From Ralstonia sp. RRA (GTDB lineage Bacteria; Pseudomonadota; Gammaproteobacteria; Burkholderiales; Burkholderiaceae), in contig NZ_CP146091.1 in the NCBI RefSeq assembly GCF_037023145.1, forward strand, positions 2,728,001 to 2,792,000: a stretch of 64,000 bases of DNA, read 5' to 3'. The notes under the pieces were generated by a model. The model searched no databases, was not told the origin of the DNA, and saw only the letters and a program-made list of their open reading frames with translations. Both the position numbers and the translations under genes were made by a program. Positions 22,564 to 32,999 of this stretch are shown here, one piece after another; positions within the stretch are counted from its first letter, which is position 1; each line of letters starts with the position of its first letter.

Positions 22564-24156
22564 GTGATCAAGAAACTCATCAATCGCCTGCTGGGCAAGA
22601 CCGCTGCAGAACCCGCTTCGACCGCTACGGTCGCCGAGCCGGGAACGCCTCCCGCCAAGAAAGCCCGTGCCCCCAGGGCGCCCAAAGCGGCCAAGGCGCG
22701 CGGCAAATCCACCGGTGACGTACCACGCCAGGCACGTGTGTGGAACGTGGAAGAGCACGGCATCGACCCAAAGCTGCTCTCGCGCAACGCGGTCAAGGTC
22801 ACCTCCACGCTGCAGGAAGCGGGCTATGACGCCTTCATCGTGGGTGGCGCGGTGCGCGATCTGCTGCTGGGCATCAAGCCGAAAGACTTCGACGTGGCCA
22901 CCAACGCCACGCCTGATCAGGTGCAGGCGCTGTTCCGCCGCTCGCGCATCATCGGCCGGCGCTTCCAGATCGTGCATGTAACGTTCTACGGCGGGCGCGA
23001 TCAGGAAATCATTGAAGTCTCGACCTTCCGCGCGCTGGTGGATGCCGTGGAAAGCGAGCAGGTACCGGCCGGCAAGCGCGTCAAGCGCACCGATCTGGAC
23101 CACCACACGCACGCCGTCGACGCCAGCGGCCGCGTGCTGCGCGACAACGTCTGGGGCACCCAGGCCGAAGACGCCACCCGCCGCGACTTCACCGTCAACG
23201 CGATGTACTACAACCCCGCCGACGAAACCGTGCATGACTACCATCACGGCATGGAAGACATGCGCGAGCGTACGCTGCGCATGATCGGCGACCCGCTCAC
23301 CCGCTATCGCGAAGACCCGGTGCGCATGCTGCGCGTGGTGCGCTTTGCGGCCAAGACCGGCTTCGACATCGACCCCGACACGCGCGCACCGATCGCCGAA
23401 CTGGGCCCGCTGATCCACAACGTGCCGGCCGCCCGCCTGTTCGACGAGATGCTCAAGCTGCTGATGTCGGGCCACGCCTGGGCATCGCTGCAGGAGCTGC
23501 GCAAGGCCGGCTTGCACCGCGGTCTGCTTCCGCTGCTGGACGTGGCGCTGGAGCAGCCGATGGGCCAGCGCTTCGTACAGCTCGCACTCGACAACACGGA
23601 CGACCGCGTCAAGGCCGGCAAGCCGGTGTCGCCAGGCTTCCTGTTCGCCTCGCTGCTGTGGCACCACGTGGTCGAGCACTGGAACCGCCGTCGTGCTGCC
23701 GGCGAGCCGTTGATCCCGGCGCTGCACACGGCCATGGACGAAGTGCTCGACCGCCAGACCGAGCAACTCGCCATCCAGCGCCGCTTCACGTCCGACATGA
23801 AGGAAATCTGGAGCATGCAGCCGCGCTTCGAGAAGCGCTCGGGCCGCATGCCGTATCGCCTGCTGGAATCGCCGCGCTTCCGTGCCGGATATGACTTCCT
23901 CGTCCTGCGCTGCGCCTCGGGCGAGCTGCCGCAAGAACTCGCCGATTGGTGGACCGACTTCCAGAATGGCGACAGCGAGGCCCGCGAAGCGCTGATGACC
24001 CAGGCCAAGCAGGCGCCGAGCAAGGCGGGCGCTGGCAACGCAGGCGCAACAAGCGGCGGCTCCACGGGCCCGGCCAAGCGCCGTCGCCGCCGACGCGGTC
24101 CGCCAAAATCGGATACAGTCGGTCACGTCAGTCCGGAAGGCTCGGAGGGAACGTGA
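22564..24156 (+). CDS. pcnB: Poly(A) polymerase I
   Basis: Adds poly(A) tails that promote RNA decay. 530 residues starting at GTG. The nucleotidyltransferase core has GGAVRDLLLG at 94-103 and the DxD metal ligands Asp108 and Asp110 in KDFDVAT, followed by the RRDFTVNAMYY segment. Longer than the E. coli enzyme because of a Lys/Ala/Arg-rich N-terminal extension (about 1-60) and a basic Arg-rich C-terminal tail. Its stop overlaps the folK start (GTGA), the usual pcnB-folK pairing. Confidence 0.95.
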   Translation: MIKKLINRLLGKTAAEPASTATVAEPGTPPAKKARAPRAPKAAKARGKSTGDVPRQARVWNVEEHGIDPKLLSRNAVKVTSTLQEAGYDAFIVGGAVRDLLLGIKPKDFDVATNATPDQVQALFRRSRIIGRRFQIVHVTFYGGRDQEIIEVSTFRALVDAVESEQVPAGKRVKRTDLDHHTHAVDASGRVLRDNVWGTQAEDATRRDFTVNAMYYNPADETVHDYHHGMEDMRERTLRMIGDPLTRYREDPVRMLRVVRFAAKTGFDIDPDTRAPIAELGPLIHNVPAARLFDEMLKLLMSGHAWASLQELRKAGLHRGLLPLLDVALEQPMGQRFVQLALDNTDDRVKAGKPVSPGFLFASLLWHHVVEHWNRRRAAGEPLIPALHTAMDEVLDRQTEQLAIQRRFTSDMKEIWSMQPRFEKRSGRMPYRLLESPRFRAGYDFLVLRCASGELPQELADWWTDFQNGDSEAREALMTQAKQAPSKAGAGNAGATSGGSTGPAKRRRRRRGPPKSDTVGHVSPEGSEGT

Positions 24157-24668
24157 AGACAGTGGCGTACATCGGCATCGGCGCCAACCTGGGCGACGCT
24201 CGCCAGGCTGTGAAAGACGCCGTGGTCTGCCTTGCGCAGCAGGTTGGCATCACCATCACCGGCAAATCCAGCCTGTACCGCAGCGCGCCCGTCGATGCCA
24301 GCGGCGACGACTACATCAACGCCGTCGTGCGCCTCGATACGCATTTCACGGCGGGCCAACTGCTCCGCATCTGTCACCATATTGAAGACCAGTTCGGCCG
24401 CGAGCGCCCGTTCCGCAACGCGCCGCGCACGCTGGACCTGGACCTGCTGCTCTACGGCGACCACGTCCTCACCTCGCCCGAACTGACCGTACCGCACCCG
24501 CGTGTAGGCCAGCGCGCCTTTACGCTGCTGCCGCTGCATGAGCTGGCGCCCGATCTCGTGATCCCGGGCATCGGTGCGGTGGCTGACTTGCTGCCCGGTG
24601 TGGCCGACCAGCGCATCGAGAAGACCACGATGTGCCAATGCATGCGCGCCAAGCAGCCCGCTGCCTAA
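24153..24668 (+). CDS. folK: 6-hydroxymethyl-7,8-dihydropterin pyrophosphokinase (HPPK)
   Basis: Pyrophosphorylates the pterin precursor of folate. 171 residues with AYIGIGANLGDA, the GRERPFRNAPRTLDLDLLLY signature and PHPRVGQRAFTLLPL. It starts at GTG 24153 inside the pcnB stop. pabB for the other folate branch lies 3 kb downstream on the opposite strand. Confidence 0.95.
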   Translation: MKTVAYIGIGANLGDARQAVKDAVVCLAQQVGITITGKSSLYRSAPVDASGDDYINAVVRLDTHFTAGQLLRICHHIEDQFGRERPFRNAPRTLDLDLLLYGDHVLTSPELTVPHPRVGQRAFTLLPLHELAPDLVIPGIGAVADLLPGVADQRIEKTTMCQCMRAKQPAA

Positions 24669-24695
24669 CTCTGCATTCCGTCTTACCGCCTGTTG

Positions 24696-25340
24696 ATGGC
24701 ACTTGATCATCTGCGCCGCATCGTTGTTGAAGGGCCCATTGGCGTGGGCAAGACCACGCTGGCCCAGCGCTTGGCCGACCACCTGCGTGCGACCACGCTG
24801 TTCGAGACGCCGGCTGAAAACCCCTTCCTCGCCCGCTTCTACGCTGAACCCGCACGCTATGCGCTGCCGGTGCAGCTGCGCTTCCTGCTGCAACGCGCCG
24901 AGCGGCTCGCCACATGGCACAAGGCCACACTCGCCGGCGAGCGCATCGTGGCCGACAGCTTCCTGCCGCGCGATCGCCTGTTCGCCCAGCTCACGCTGCC
25001 GGCTGACGAACTCGCGCTGTACGACGCGATGGCGAAGGCGCTGGCGCTGCCCCAGCAACGCATCGATCTGGTGATCTGCCTGCAGGCCCGGGCCGAAGAC
25101 CTGCTGCCGCGTATTGCCAAACGCGCCGTTCCATATGAGGCGGGCATCGATGCCGACTACCTGGAACGCATCTGCGCCGCGTACGGCGAGCTGTTTCTGT
25201 ATTACGATGCCGCACCGACGTTGATCGTCGACACCGCTGCCTTCGACCCCGCTGGCAACGACGACGATTTCCGCACCTTGCTTGCCCGCATCGACGCGAT
25301 GCGCGGCCCCAAGGAATTCATCAAGCTCGCGACCCGGTAG
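24696..25340 (+). CDS. Deoxynucleoside kinase
   Basis: 214 residues of the dNK family. The P-loop EGPIGVGKTT is at 12-21, followed by the enzyme's helix-rich core and a Glu/Arg-containing lid (LLPRIAKRAVPYEAGID) and YLERICAAYGELF near the C-terminus. It is placed between folK and panB as in other betaproteobacteria. ATG at 24696 is taken over a TTG three bases earlier. Substrate specificity (dA/dG or broader) is not evident. Confidence 0.88.
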   Translation: MALDHLRRIVVEGPIGVGKTTLAQRLADHLRATTLFETPAENPFLARFYAEPARYALPVQLRFLLQRAERLATWHKATLAGERIVADSFLPRDRLFAQLTLPADELALYDAMAKALALPQQRIDLVICLQARAEDLLPRIAKRAVPYEAGIDADYLERICAAYGELFLYYDAAPTLIVDTAAFDPAGNDDDFRTLLARIDAMRGPKEFIKLATR

Positions 25341-25394
25341 CAGACCCCACGCGGTCTGTCTGGATGGTCGCGACGACCAACTGGATCCCAGTCC

Positions 25395-26213
25395 ATGAGC
25401 TATCTCCAGGAATCGAACCGCAAGGCCGTCACGGTGACTTCGTTGCAGGCCATGCGCGCAGCAGGCGATCGCATTGCCATGCTGACGGCCTACGACGCCA
25501 GCTTCGCCGCCCTGATGGACCGCAACGGCGCCGACGTGCTGCTGGTGGGCGATTCGCTCGGCAACGTGATGCAGGGCCAGAAGACCACGCTCCCGGTCAC
25601 GCTGGACCACATCGTCTACCACACCGAATGCGTGTCGCGCGGCATCGACAAAGCGCTGCTCGTGTCGGACCTGCCCTTCGGCACGTATGGCACGCCCGAG
25701 CAGGCCTTCCACAGCGCCGTGCGCGTGATGCAAGCCGGCGCGCAGATGGTCAAGCTTGAAGGCGGCGTTTGGCTCGCACCCACCATCCAGTTCCTCGTCG
25801 AACGCAGCATTCCGGTGTGCGCACACATCGGCCTGACGCCGCAGTCGGTGCATGCCTTCGGCGGCTTCAAGGTGCAGGGCCGTGGCGATGAAGCGGCCAA
25901 GCAGTTGAAGCTTGACGCGCTGGCCGTGCAGGATGCTGGCGCGCAACTCGTCGTCATGGAAGCGATTCCTGCCGCGCTGGCCGGCGAGGTGACGCGCTTG
26001 CTGGCGATTCCCACCATCGGCATCGGCGCGGGGCTGGAGTGCTCGGGCCAGGTACTCGTCATGCACGACATGCTGGGCGTGTTCCCCGGTCACCGTCCCA
26101 AGTTCGTGCGCAACTTCATGGATGGACAGACCACCATCGACGGCGCGGTCTCAGCCTACGTGGCCGCCGTCAAGGACGGCACGTTCCCCGGCCCCGAACA
26201 CACGTTCGCCTAA
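25395..26213 (+). CDS. panB: 3-methyl-2-oxobutanoate hydroxymethyltransferase
   Basis: Makes ketopantoate from 2-ketoisovalerate with methylene-THF, the first step of pantothenate synthesis. 272 residues. [14 protein letters not shown] and [14 protein letters not shown] carry the metal-binding Asp, and [16 protein letters not shown] and [18 protein letters not shown] are conserved. It is downstream of folK and the kinase, so several C1/cofactor genes share this stretch. Confidence 0.96.
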   Translation: MSYLQESNRKAVTVTSLQAMRAAGDRIAMLTAYDASFAALMDRNGADVLLVGDSLGNVMQGQKTTLPVTLDHIVYHTECVSRGIDKALLVSDLPFGTYGTPEQAFHSAVRVMQAGAQMVKLEGGVWLAPTIQFLVERSIPVCAHIGLTPQSVHAFGGFKVQGRGDEAAKQLKLDALAVQDAGAQLVVMEAIPAALAGEVTRLLAIPTIGIGAGLECSGQVLVMHDMLGVFPGHRPKFVRNFMDGQTTIDGAVSAYVAAVKDGTFPGPEHTFA

Positions 26214-26224
26214 GCGCCCCACGG

Positions 26225-26932
26225 ATGGAAATCTGGTCGGCTACCGTCGACGCATTCGCCCTGCTCGCCAGCGGTGATGCCGCGTTGTGGACGATCGTCT
26301 GGGTCTCGTTGAAGGTGGCAATTGCTGGGTTGTTGCTGGCCGCGCCACCGGGGCTGCTCATCGCTTACGCCATCGCCATGCACCGCTTCGCAGGACGTCG
26401 CGCACTGGTGGTACTGGCGCAGGCGTCGCTGTCGTTTCCGACGGTGCTGATCGGGTTGCTGCTGTATCTGCTGCTCTCGCGCCAAGGGCCGCTGGGCGGC
26501 TTCGGATTGCTGTTCACGCAGGGCGGGATGATCCTCGGGCAAGCGGTACTCGGGCTGCCGGTCATCATTGCCTTTGCGCTGACGACGCTCGAACGGGCTG
26601 ATCCACGCCTGGCCGAAACGGCGCGCGTGCTCGGTGCCGGACGCGTGCGCCTGCTGCTGACGGTGTTTCGTGAACTCCGCTTCGGCCTGATGGCGGCCGT
26701 GGTGGCGGGCTTCGGCCGCGTCATCGCAGAGGTCGGCTCCGCGCTGATGGTTGGCGGCAATATCGAAGGCGTCACGCGCACCATGACCACGGCGATTGCG
26801 TTGGAGACAAGCAAGGGTGAGTTCGCGCAAGGCATTGCGCTGGGCATCGTGCTGATCGTGCTGGCGCTGCTCGTCAATGTTGTGCTGGCGTGGCTGCAGG
26901 GCGCTGGCAACTATCGACGGGAAGCCGCATGA
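26225..26932 (+). CDS. ABC transporter permease, TupB (tungstate)-like
   Basis: 235 residues with five to six helices and the cytoplasmic loop ETARVLGAGRVRLLLTVF carrying the EAA-type contact for the ATPase. GRVIAEVGSALMVGGNIEG and RTMTTAIALETSKGEF are highly characteristic of TupB/WtpB anion permeases. It overlaps the ATPase gene by four bases. No binding-protein gene is present beside the pair, so the substrate is inferred from similarity only. Confidence 0.82.
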   Translation: MEIWSATVDAFALLASGDAALWTIVWVSLKVAIAGLLLAAPPGLLIAYAIAMHRFAGRRALVVLAQASLSFPTVLIGLLLYLLLSRQGPLGGFGLLFTQGGMILGQAVLGLPVIIAFALTTLERADPRLAETARVLGAGRVRLLLTVFRELRFGLMAAVVAGFGRVIAEVGSALMVGGNIEGVTRTMTTAIALETSKGEFAQGIALGIVLIVLALLVNVVLAWLQGAGNYRREAA

Positions 26933-27627
26933 GCGCCCCCTCGCAACCGATGATGGTGTTCGAGCACCTGCGCTGTCAGCACGGCACGCGCATGCTGTTC
27001 GACATCCCACGCTTGGCACTGTCGGCGGGCAACGCGATTGTCATCACGGGCGCCAATGGCGTCGGCAAGACAACGCTGCTACGCATGCTGGCAGGGCTCG
27101 CACCGGCCAATGGCGCGACGGTCGACCTTGGCCGTGGACCACAACCTCTGTCGCCCTATCCGGCCGAGTTGCGCACGCGGCTCACGTATGTGCACCAGCA
27201 TCCGTACCTGTTCCGTACATCGGTGCGGGCCAATCTCGGCTATGGGCTGACCACCGGCGCACACCGCGTGCCACGCGCAGAACTGGCCGGCCGCATCGAC
27301 GAGGCCATCCGCTGGGCCGGGCTGCAGCACGTGGTGGATGTGCCGCCCGAACGCCTGTCCGGCGGCGAGACCCAACGCCTCGCACTGGCCCGCGCCCGCG
27401 CACTGCACACCGATGTACTGTTGCTGGATGAACCGACGTCAAACCTGGATGGCGCCGCGCGCGAACAGGTCATCGCACTGGTCGGAGAACTGGCGGCGGA
27501 GGGCCGCGCCCTGCTGATGGTGTGCCACGACCGCGAGCTCATCAACCTGCCCGGGGTAGCGCGCTGGAAACTAGAGAGCGTCGACGGCCAGGGGCGGCTC
27601 GAAATACGCGGGCACCACGCCGCGTAG
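26929..27627 (+). CDS. ABC transporter ATP-binding protein, TupC-like
   Basis: 232 residues with Walker A GANGVGKTT, Q-loop YVHQHPYLF, signature LSGGETQ, Walker B VLLLDEP and the H-loop in MVCHD. It is translationally coupled to the permease. Its last 57 bases overlap the convergent pabB gene. Confidence 0.85.
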   Translation: MSAPSQPMMVFEHLRCQHGTRMLFDIPRLALSAGNAIVITGANGVGKTTLLRMLAGLAPANGATVDLGRGPQPLSPYPAELRTRLTYVHQHPYLFRTSVRANLGYGLTTGAHRVPRAELAGRIDEAIRWAGLQHVVDVPPERLSGGETQRLALARARALHTDVLLLDEPTSNLDGAAREQVIALVGELAAEGRALLMVCHDRELINLPGVARWKLESVDGQGRLEIRGHHAA

Positions 27628-29460
27628 GGCGTTGCATACGGCGACGGCCTCGGCGCGAGCAACGTCGGCGCGCGTCAGCACACGCTCCCGCAGCGGAGCG
27701 CCCAGCCAAGGCGTTGCGTCTTCCAGCAGCACGGCACGCATCACGCCCGGCAGGACACCCGCTGACAGCGGCGGCGTCCACCACGCGCCATCCAGCTTGA
27801 CCAGCACCGTGGTGCGACCGCCTTCTGCCAATGTGCCGTCCGCGTTGAAGAACACCGTATCGAATGCGCCCTCGCGCTCGGCGGCCTGCCAGGCGGCGTC
27901 GTAGTTGGCGCGCAGACTGGTCTTGTGGGAAGGCAGACTGTGTGCGGCCTCGCGTGTTTGCGATGCGACCAGCAAGCGCACCGGCGCATCCCAAGTTGCA
28001 GGCAGCGCTGACAGCGTTGCCGCCGTCACGCTCGCCGTGCCATTGGGTGCAAGCGACAAACGCATGCGGTACTCGCCCTCAGGCGCCAGTGACGCGCACA
28101 CACGTGCCACCTCATCTGCCAGCTCGGCACGATCCAGCGGAAACCCAAACGCCTGTGCCGAACGCCCGAGCCGCGCCAGATGTCGCTCCAGCAGCGGCAC
28201 ACCATCGTGCGTCGCGCGCATCGTCTCGAACAGCGACAAGCCCACATCGAGCGCGGTCACAAAGCGCGCCTTCAGCTGGCACTCTGCATATTCCTCGTCA
28301 GCGATGCTGTCGTGCACGATGCCCGAGCCGATACCGAGTTCGCCTTTTCGCAGGCCATCGCTGCCGGGCGCACTCAGCACCAGCGTGCGGATCGCCACCG
28401 AAAAGCACGCATCGCCCATCGCGCGGTCATCGGCAGGCGCATCGACCCAGCCGATGGCGCCGGTATAAAGGCCACGCGGCTCAGGCTCCAGTGCATCGAT
28501 GATTTCCATCGTCCGCCGTTTGGGGGCGCCGGTAATCGAGCCACACGGGAACAGCGCGCGCAGGCAATCGGCAAGGCCGGTGGCGGGCGGGATCTCCGCC
28601 TCCACGGTGGACGTCATCTGCAGCACGCTGCCGAATGGCGTCACCTCAAACAGCGCCGGCACACGCACCGAGCCGGGGCGCGCAAGGCGGCCCAAGTCGT
28701 TGCGCAGCAGGTCGACGATCATCAGGTTTTCAGCGCGATTCTTTTCGTCGGCGGCCAGCGCGGTGGCGCGGGTTGCGTCGACTTCGGCGTCGCCGGTGGC
28801 GGGCGCGGTGCCCTTCATCGGCCGCGCGACGAGTTGGCCTGCGTGATGCGAGAAGAATAGCTCCGGCGAGCACGACAGGATCGCCCCACCCTCCGGCAGT
28901 CCAATGAACGCGCCATACGGCACCGGCTGACGCGCGCGCAGGCGTCGATACAGCGCAGCCGGCGCGCCGAACGCCGTCATGCGCAGGCGGTAGGTGTAGT
29001 TGACTTCGTAGGTGTCGCCCGCCGCAATCCAGTCGTGGATGCGGTCAATGGCGTGGGTGTAGGTGGCGTGATCGACACTGGCAGCACAGTCGAACAGGCC
29101 GGCTGCGCCCGTCGCTTCGGGCCACTCGTCGAACAGCGCATCGACCTCAGCCGGCGACAGCACCTGCAGCGAGCGGAACAGCAGCACGCGCAGACGGCCA
29201 TCGTGGCCGGGCAATATGGAGGAAATTTCAGTGGAAGCCGGCAGACCGACCAGCGGTCCACCAAACTCATACGGCGCGATGATCAGCGCATGCAACCCCT
29301 CGCGCCATGCAGCACGAAGATCGTCGTCCAAGCCGTCAAGCACACCCGCTGGCCGGAAGAACTCACCGGCATACCCGGTGTACCAGCGCGAGCACGGTGC
29401 GCCGCCCGAGGTGGCATCGTCGAGCAGCGCAAACGGCGCGCCGGCTTGCGGCAACTGCAT
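27571..29460 (-). CDS. pabB: Fused aminodeoxychorismate synthase I / aminodeoxychorismate lyase (PabB-PabC)
   Basis: 629 residues combining two steps of p-aminobenzoate synthesis. Residues 1 to about 400 are the chorismate-using PabB unit (YEVNYTYRLR, GSITGAPKRRTMEIID near 310, HDSIADEEYAECQLKARF). From about 408 (VGLSLFETMRA) comes the PLP aminotransferase-IV lyase domain, with its Schiff-base lysine in SHKTSLRANYD near 511. A glutaminase subunit (PabA) is not in the window. The C-terminal codons overlap tupC. Confidence 0.92.
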   Translation of the reverse strand: MQLPQAGAPFALLDDATSGGAPCSRWYTGYAGEFFRPAGVLDGLDDDLRAAWREGLHALIIAPYEFGGPLVGLPASTEISSILPGHDGRLRVLLFRSLQVLSPAEVDALFDEWPEATGAAGLFDCAASVDHATYTHAIDRIHDWIAAGDTYEVNYTYRLRMTAFGAPAALYRRLRARQPVPYGAFIGLPEGGAILSCSPELFFSHHAGQLVARPMKGTAPATGDAEVDATRATALAADEKNRAENLMIVDLLRNDLGRLARPGSVRVPALFEVTPFGSVLQMTSTVEAEIPPATGLADCLRALFPCGSITGAPKRRTMEIIDALEPEPRGLYTGAIGWVDAPADDRAMGDACFSVAIRTLVLSAPGSDGLRKGELGIGSGIVHDSIADEEYAECQLKARFVTALDVGLSLFETMRATHDGVPLLERHLARLGRSAQAFGFPLDRAELADEVARVCASLAPEGEYRMRLSLAPNGTASVTAATLSALPATWDAPVRLLVASQTREAAHSLPSHKTSLRANYDAAWQAAEREGAFDTVFFNADGTLAEGGRTTVLVKLDGAWWTPPLSAGVLPGVMRAVLLEDATPWLGAPLRERVLTRADVARAEAVAVCNALRGVVPAYFEPPLAVDAL

Positions 29461-29497
29461 GACGATGTCCCCCGAATCTACTGCGGTAACGCTGTGC

Positions 29498-30640
29498 TTA
29501 AGACGAGAAGAAGTTCTTCACCTTGTCCATCCACGTTTGCTCTTGCGGGCTGTGCCGCGAGCCGCCTTCGTGCACGGACTTGTCGAACTGCTTGAGCAGG
29601 TCCTTCTGATGCTCCGTCAGCTTGACCGGTGTCTCAATGTTGATGTGCACATAGAGATCGCCCGCATAGCCCGAGCGCACACCCTTGATGCCCTTGCCGC
29701 GCAGGCGGAACGTCTTGCCGGCCTGCGTACCTTCCGGTACCGGAAACGCGACGCGACCACCCAGCGTCGGCACCTCGATGTCACCACCGATGGCTGCCGT
29801 TGCAAACGAAATCGGCATCTGGCAGTGCAGATCGTCGCCGTCGCGCTCGAACACCGGGTGCGGCTTGATGTGGATTTCCACATACAGGTCGCCCGGGGGG
29901 CCGCCGTTGATACCCGGCTCGCCGTTGCCCGACGAGCGGATGCGCATGCCTTCGTCGATGCCGGCCGGGATCTTCACTTCCAGCGTCTTCTGGCTCTTCA
30001 GCTTGCCCTGGCCGTGGCACTTGGTACACGGCTTGGGGATGTACTTGCCGCTGCCGTGGCACTTTGGGCAGGTCTGCTGCATCGTGAAGAAACCCTGCGA
30101 CACACGCACCTGGCCGGCGCCGTGGCAAGTCGGGCAGGTCTCCACGCTTGAGCCGGGCTCGGCGCCCTTGCCGTGACAGTGGTCACACTCGTCCCAGTGC
30201 GGCACGCGGATCTGCGTGTCGTAGCCGTGCGCGGCCTGCTCCAGCGTGATCTCCATGCTGTAGCGCAGGTCAGCGCCGCGGTACATCTGCGGGCCGCCGC
30301 CACGACGGCCGCCCTGGCCCTGTGCCTGGCCGAAGATGTCGCCAAAGATGTCGCCAAAGGCTTCGGCAAAGCCGCCGCCAAAGCCAGCACCGCCCGCACC
30401 AAAGCCAGCGTTGGGATCAACACCGGCGTGGCCGTACTGGTCATACGCGGCTTTCTTCTCAGCATCGGAGAGCATCTCGTAGGCCTCTTTGGCCTCCTTG
30501 AACTTCTCTTCCGCTTCCTTGCTGTCCGGATTGCGGTCCGGGTGGTACTTCATCGCGAGCTTGCGATAGGCCTTCTTGATCTCGTCGTCGCTCGCGTTTT
30601 TGCCCACCCCGAGCACTTCGTAGTAATCACGTTTTGCCAT
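29498..30640 (-). CDS. dnaJ: Chaperone protein DnaJ
   Basis: Hsp40 co-chaperone of DnaK. 380 residues: J domain with HPD at 33-35, a Gly/Phe-rich linker (about 75-115), four CxxCxGxG zinc repeats ([32 protein letters not shown]), and the C-terminal peptide-binding domains. It lies downstream of dnaK across a 135-base spacer containing small hairpins, so it is probably transcribed from the dnaK promoter. Confidence 0.97.
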   Translation of the reverse strand: MAKRDYYEVLGVGKNASDDEIKKAYRKLAMKYHPDRNPDSKEAEEKFKEAKEAYEMLSDAEKKAAYDQYGHAGVDPNAGFGAGGAGFGGGFAEAFGDIFGDIFGQAQGQGGRRGGGPQMYRGADLRYSMEITLEQAAHGYDTQIRVPHWDECDHCHGKGAEPGSSVETCPTCHGAGQVRVSQGFFTMQQTCPKCHGSGKYIPKPCTKCHGQGKLKSQKTLEVKIPAGIDEGMRIRSSGNGEPGINGGPPGDLYVEIHIKPHPVFERDGDDLHCQMPISFATAAIGGDIEVPTLGGRVAFPVPEGTQAGKTFRLRGKGIKGVRSGYAGDLYVHINIETPVKLTEHQKDLLKQFDKSVHEGGSRHSPQEQTWMDKVKNFFSS

Positions 30641-30775
30641 GGTGGCTCGTCAATTCGCTTGTTCTTACTGCTGGGTCGAATAGCAAAAAAGCCGAGCGCG
30701 GCATCGGTGGCGAAATCCGCACCCCGATAGCCGCCGCCCGGCGGGACCTCAAGTCCGCCGTAGCGGACTCGGGGC

Positions 30776-32728
30776 TTACTTCTTGTCGTTCACTTCCTTG
30801 AACTCGGCGTCGACGACGTTATCGTCTTGCGGTGCGCCGTGGCCAGCCTGCGCGCCTGCCTGGGCACCGGCGGCGTGTTCAGCACCGCCCGCTTCGCCCT
30901 TGGCCTGCATGTCGGCGTAGACCTTCTCGCCCAGCTTCTGCGAGGCGGTCGCCAGCGCTTCGGTCTTGGCGTCGATCGCGGCCTTGTCAGTGCCCTTCAG
31001 AGCTTCTTCCAGTTCCTTGATCGCAGCGTCGATCTTGTCCTTCTCGCCAGCTTCCAGCTTGTCGCCGTACTCGCCCAGGGCCTTCTTGGTCGAGTGGACC
31101 AGCGCTTCGCCCTGGTTGCGGGAGTCGACCAGTTCGCGCAGCTTCTTGTCTTCCTCGGCGTTGGCCTCGGCGTCCTTCACCATGCGCTCGATCTCGGCTT
31201 CCGACAGGCCGGAGCTTGCCTTGATCGTGATCTTGTTTTCCTTGCCGGTCGCCTTGTCCTTGGCGCCCACGTGCAGGATGCCGTTGGCGTCGATGTCGAA
31301 CGACACTTCAATCTGCGGCGTGCCGCGCGGTGCCGGCGGAATGCCTTCGAGGTTGAATTCGCCCAGCATCTTGTTGCCGGAGGCCATCTCGCGCTCGCCC
31401 TGGTAGACCTTGATCGTCACGGCCGGCTGGTTGTCGTCCGCGGTCGAGAAGGTCTGCGAGAACTTGGTCGGGATGGTCGTGTTCTTGCCGATCATCTTGG
31501 TCATCACGCCACCCAGCGTTTCGATGCCCAGCGACAGCGGCGTCACGTCCAGCAGCAGCACGTCGGTACGGTCACCGCCCAGCACCTGACCCTGGATGGC
31601 AGCGCCCACGGCAACGGCCTCGTCCGGGTTCACGTCCTTGCGGGCTTCCTTGCCGAAGAACTCCTTCACCTTCTCCTGCACCTTCGGCATACGGGTCATA
31701 CCGCCGACCAGGATCACGTCATGGATGTCCGACACCTTCACGCCAGCATCCTTGATGGCGGTGCGGCACGGATCGATCGTACGGGCGATGAGGTCTTCGA
31801 CCAGCGCTTCCAACTTGGCGCGCGTGATCTTCAGGTTCAAGTGCTTCGGGCCCGAGGCATCCGCCGTGATGTACGGCAGGTTGATTTCGGTCTGCTGCGT
31901 GCTCGACAGCTCGATCTTGGCCTTTTCAGCGGCTTCCTTCAGGCGTTGCAGTGCCAGCACGTCCTTGCTCAGGTCAACGCCTTGTTCTTTCTTGAACTCG
32001 CCGATGATGTAATCGATGATGCGCTGGTCGAAGTCTTCGCCGCCCAGGAACGTATCGCCGTTGGTCGACAGCACTTCGAACTGCTTTTCGCCGTCCACGT
32101 CGGCAATCTCGATGATCGAGATGTCGAACGTACCGCCACCCAGGTCATACACGGCGATCTTGCGGTCGCCCTTTTCGTTCTTGTCCAGGCCGAAAGCCAG
32201 CGCAGCCGCGGTCGGCTCGTTGATGATGCGCTTGACGTCCAGACCGGCGATGCGGCCAGCGTCCTTCGTGGCCTGGCGCTGCGAATCGTTGAAGTAGGCC
32301 GGCACCGTGATCACGGCTTCGGTCACTTCCTCGCCCAGGTAGTCCTCGGCGGTCTTCTTCATCTTGCGCAGGGTTTCGGCCGAGATTTGCGGCGGGGCCA
32401 GCTTCTGGCCGCGCACTTCCACCCAGGCGTCGCCGTTGTCGGCCTTGGTGATGGTGTACGGCATCAGGCCGATGTCCTTCTGGACTTCCTTCTCTTCAAA
32501 CTTGCGGCCGATCAGGCGCTTGACGGCGTACAGCGTGTTCTTCGGGTTGGTGACGGCCTGGCGCTTGGCCGGGGCACCGACCAGGATTTCGCCGTCTTCC
32601 ATGTAGGCGATGATCGACGGGGTGGTGCGAGCGCCTTCGGCGTTCTCGATCACCTTGGGGGTGTTGCCCTCCATGATGGAGACGCAGCTGTTGGTGGTAC
32701 CCAGGTCGATACCGATGATTTTGCCCAT
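30776..32728 (-). CDS. dnaK: Chaperone protein DnaK (Hsp70)
   Basis: 650 residues with the Hsp70 signatures [10 protein letters not shown] near the start, [13 protein letters not shown], and [14 protein letters not shown]. The substrate domain and a Gly/Ala-rich C-terminal tail end in [14 protein letters not shown], close to the canonical EEVK-like end. A sigma-32-type promoter lies 55-83 bases upstream. The long open frame on the opposite strand is a GC-rich shadow. Confidence 0.99.
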   Translation of the reverse strand: MGKIIGIDLGTTNSCVSIMEGNTPKVIENAEGARTTPSIIAYMEDGEILVGAPAKRQAVTNPKNTLYAVKRLIGRKFEEKEVQKDIGLMPYTITKADNGDAWVEVRGQKLAPPQISAETLRKMKKTAEDYLGEEVTEAVITVPAYFNDSQRQATKDAGRIAGLDVKRIINEPTAAALAFGLDKNEKGDRKIAVYDLGGGTFDISIIEIADVDGEKQFEVLSTNGDTFLGGEDFDQRIIDYIIGEFKKEQGVDLSKDVLALQRLKEAAEKAKIELSSTQQTEINLPYITADASGPKHLNLKITRAKLEALVEDLIARTIDPCRTAIKDAGVKVSDIHDVILVGGMTRMPKVQEKVKEFFGKEARKDVNPDEAVAVGAAIQGQVLGGDRTDVLLLDVTPLSLGIETLGGVMTKMIGKNTTIPTKFSQTFSTADDNQPAVTIKVYQGEREMASGNKMLGEFNLEGIPPAPRGTPQIEVSFDIDANGILHVGAKDKATGKENKITIKASSGLSEAEIERMVKDAEANAEEDKKLRELVDSRNQGEALVHSTKKALGEYGDKLEAGEKDKIDAAIKELEEALKGTDKAAIDAKTEALATASQKLGEKVYADMQAKGEAGGAEHAAGAQAGAQAGHGAPQDDNVVDAEFKEVNDKK

Positions 32729-32782
32729 GGTCTTACTCCTCGAATTTGGTGTCAGGACTGCACTGAATACAAACTTGGATCG

Positions 32783-32811
32783 GATGTGGGAGTGCCGCCC
32801 GGCTTTTCAAG
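32783..32811 (-). promoter_or_regulatory. Sigma-32 (heat-shock) promoter of dnaK
   Basis: On the minus strand CTTGAAA, 14 bases, CCCACATC; the -35 is perfect and the -10 close to CCCCATNT. It sits 55-83 bases before the dnaK start. Confidence 0.75.
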
Positions 32812-32999
32812 GCCGAATTTTGAAAAGTTGAGCATTTTGGCCGGTTTTTTTCGGGAAAGCACCCGAAAACATGCCCTCCCGGGCAGAAACCAAGCGTTTG
32901 CGACGTCTAAAGCGCGGCGAACCGGGCCGAAAAGGTCGCGATGGTACCCTTGGGCGCGTTGCCACTCGCCGGGTACCTCACCCGGCCCCTCGCCTCCCG

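Noticed and set aside
21835..24126. Open frame of about 760 codons opposite the HAD gene and pcnB
   Set aside because: Shadow of two well-supported genes on the plus strand; composition His/Arg/Gln-rich with no family.
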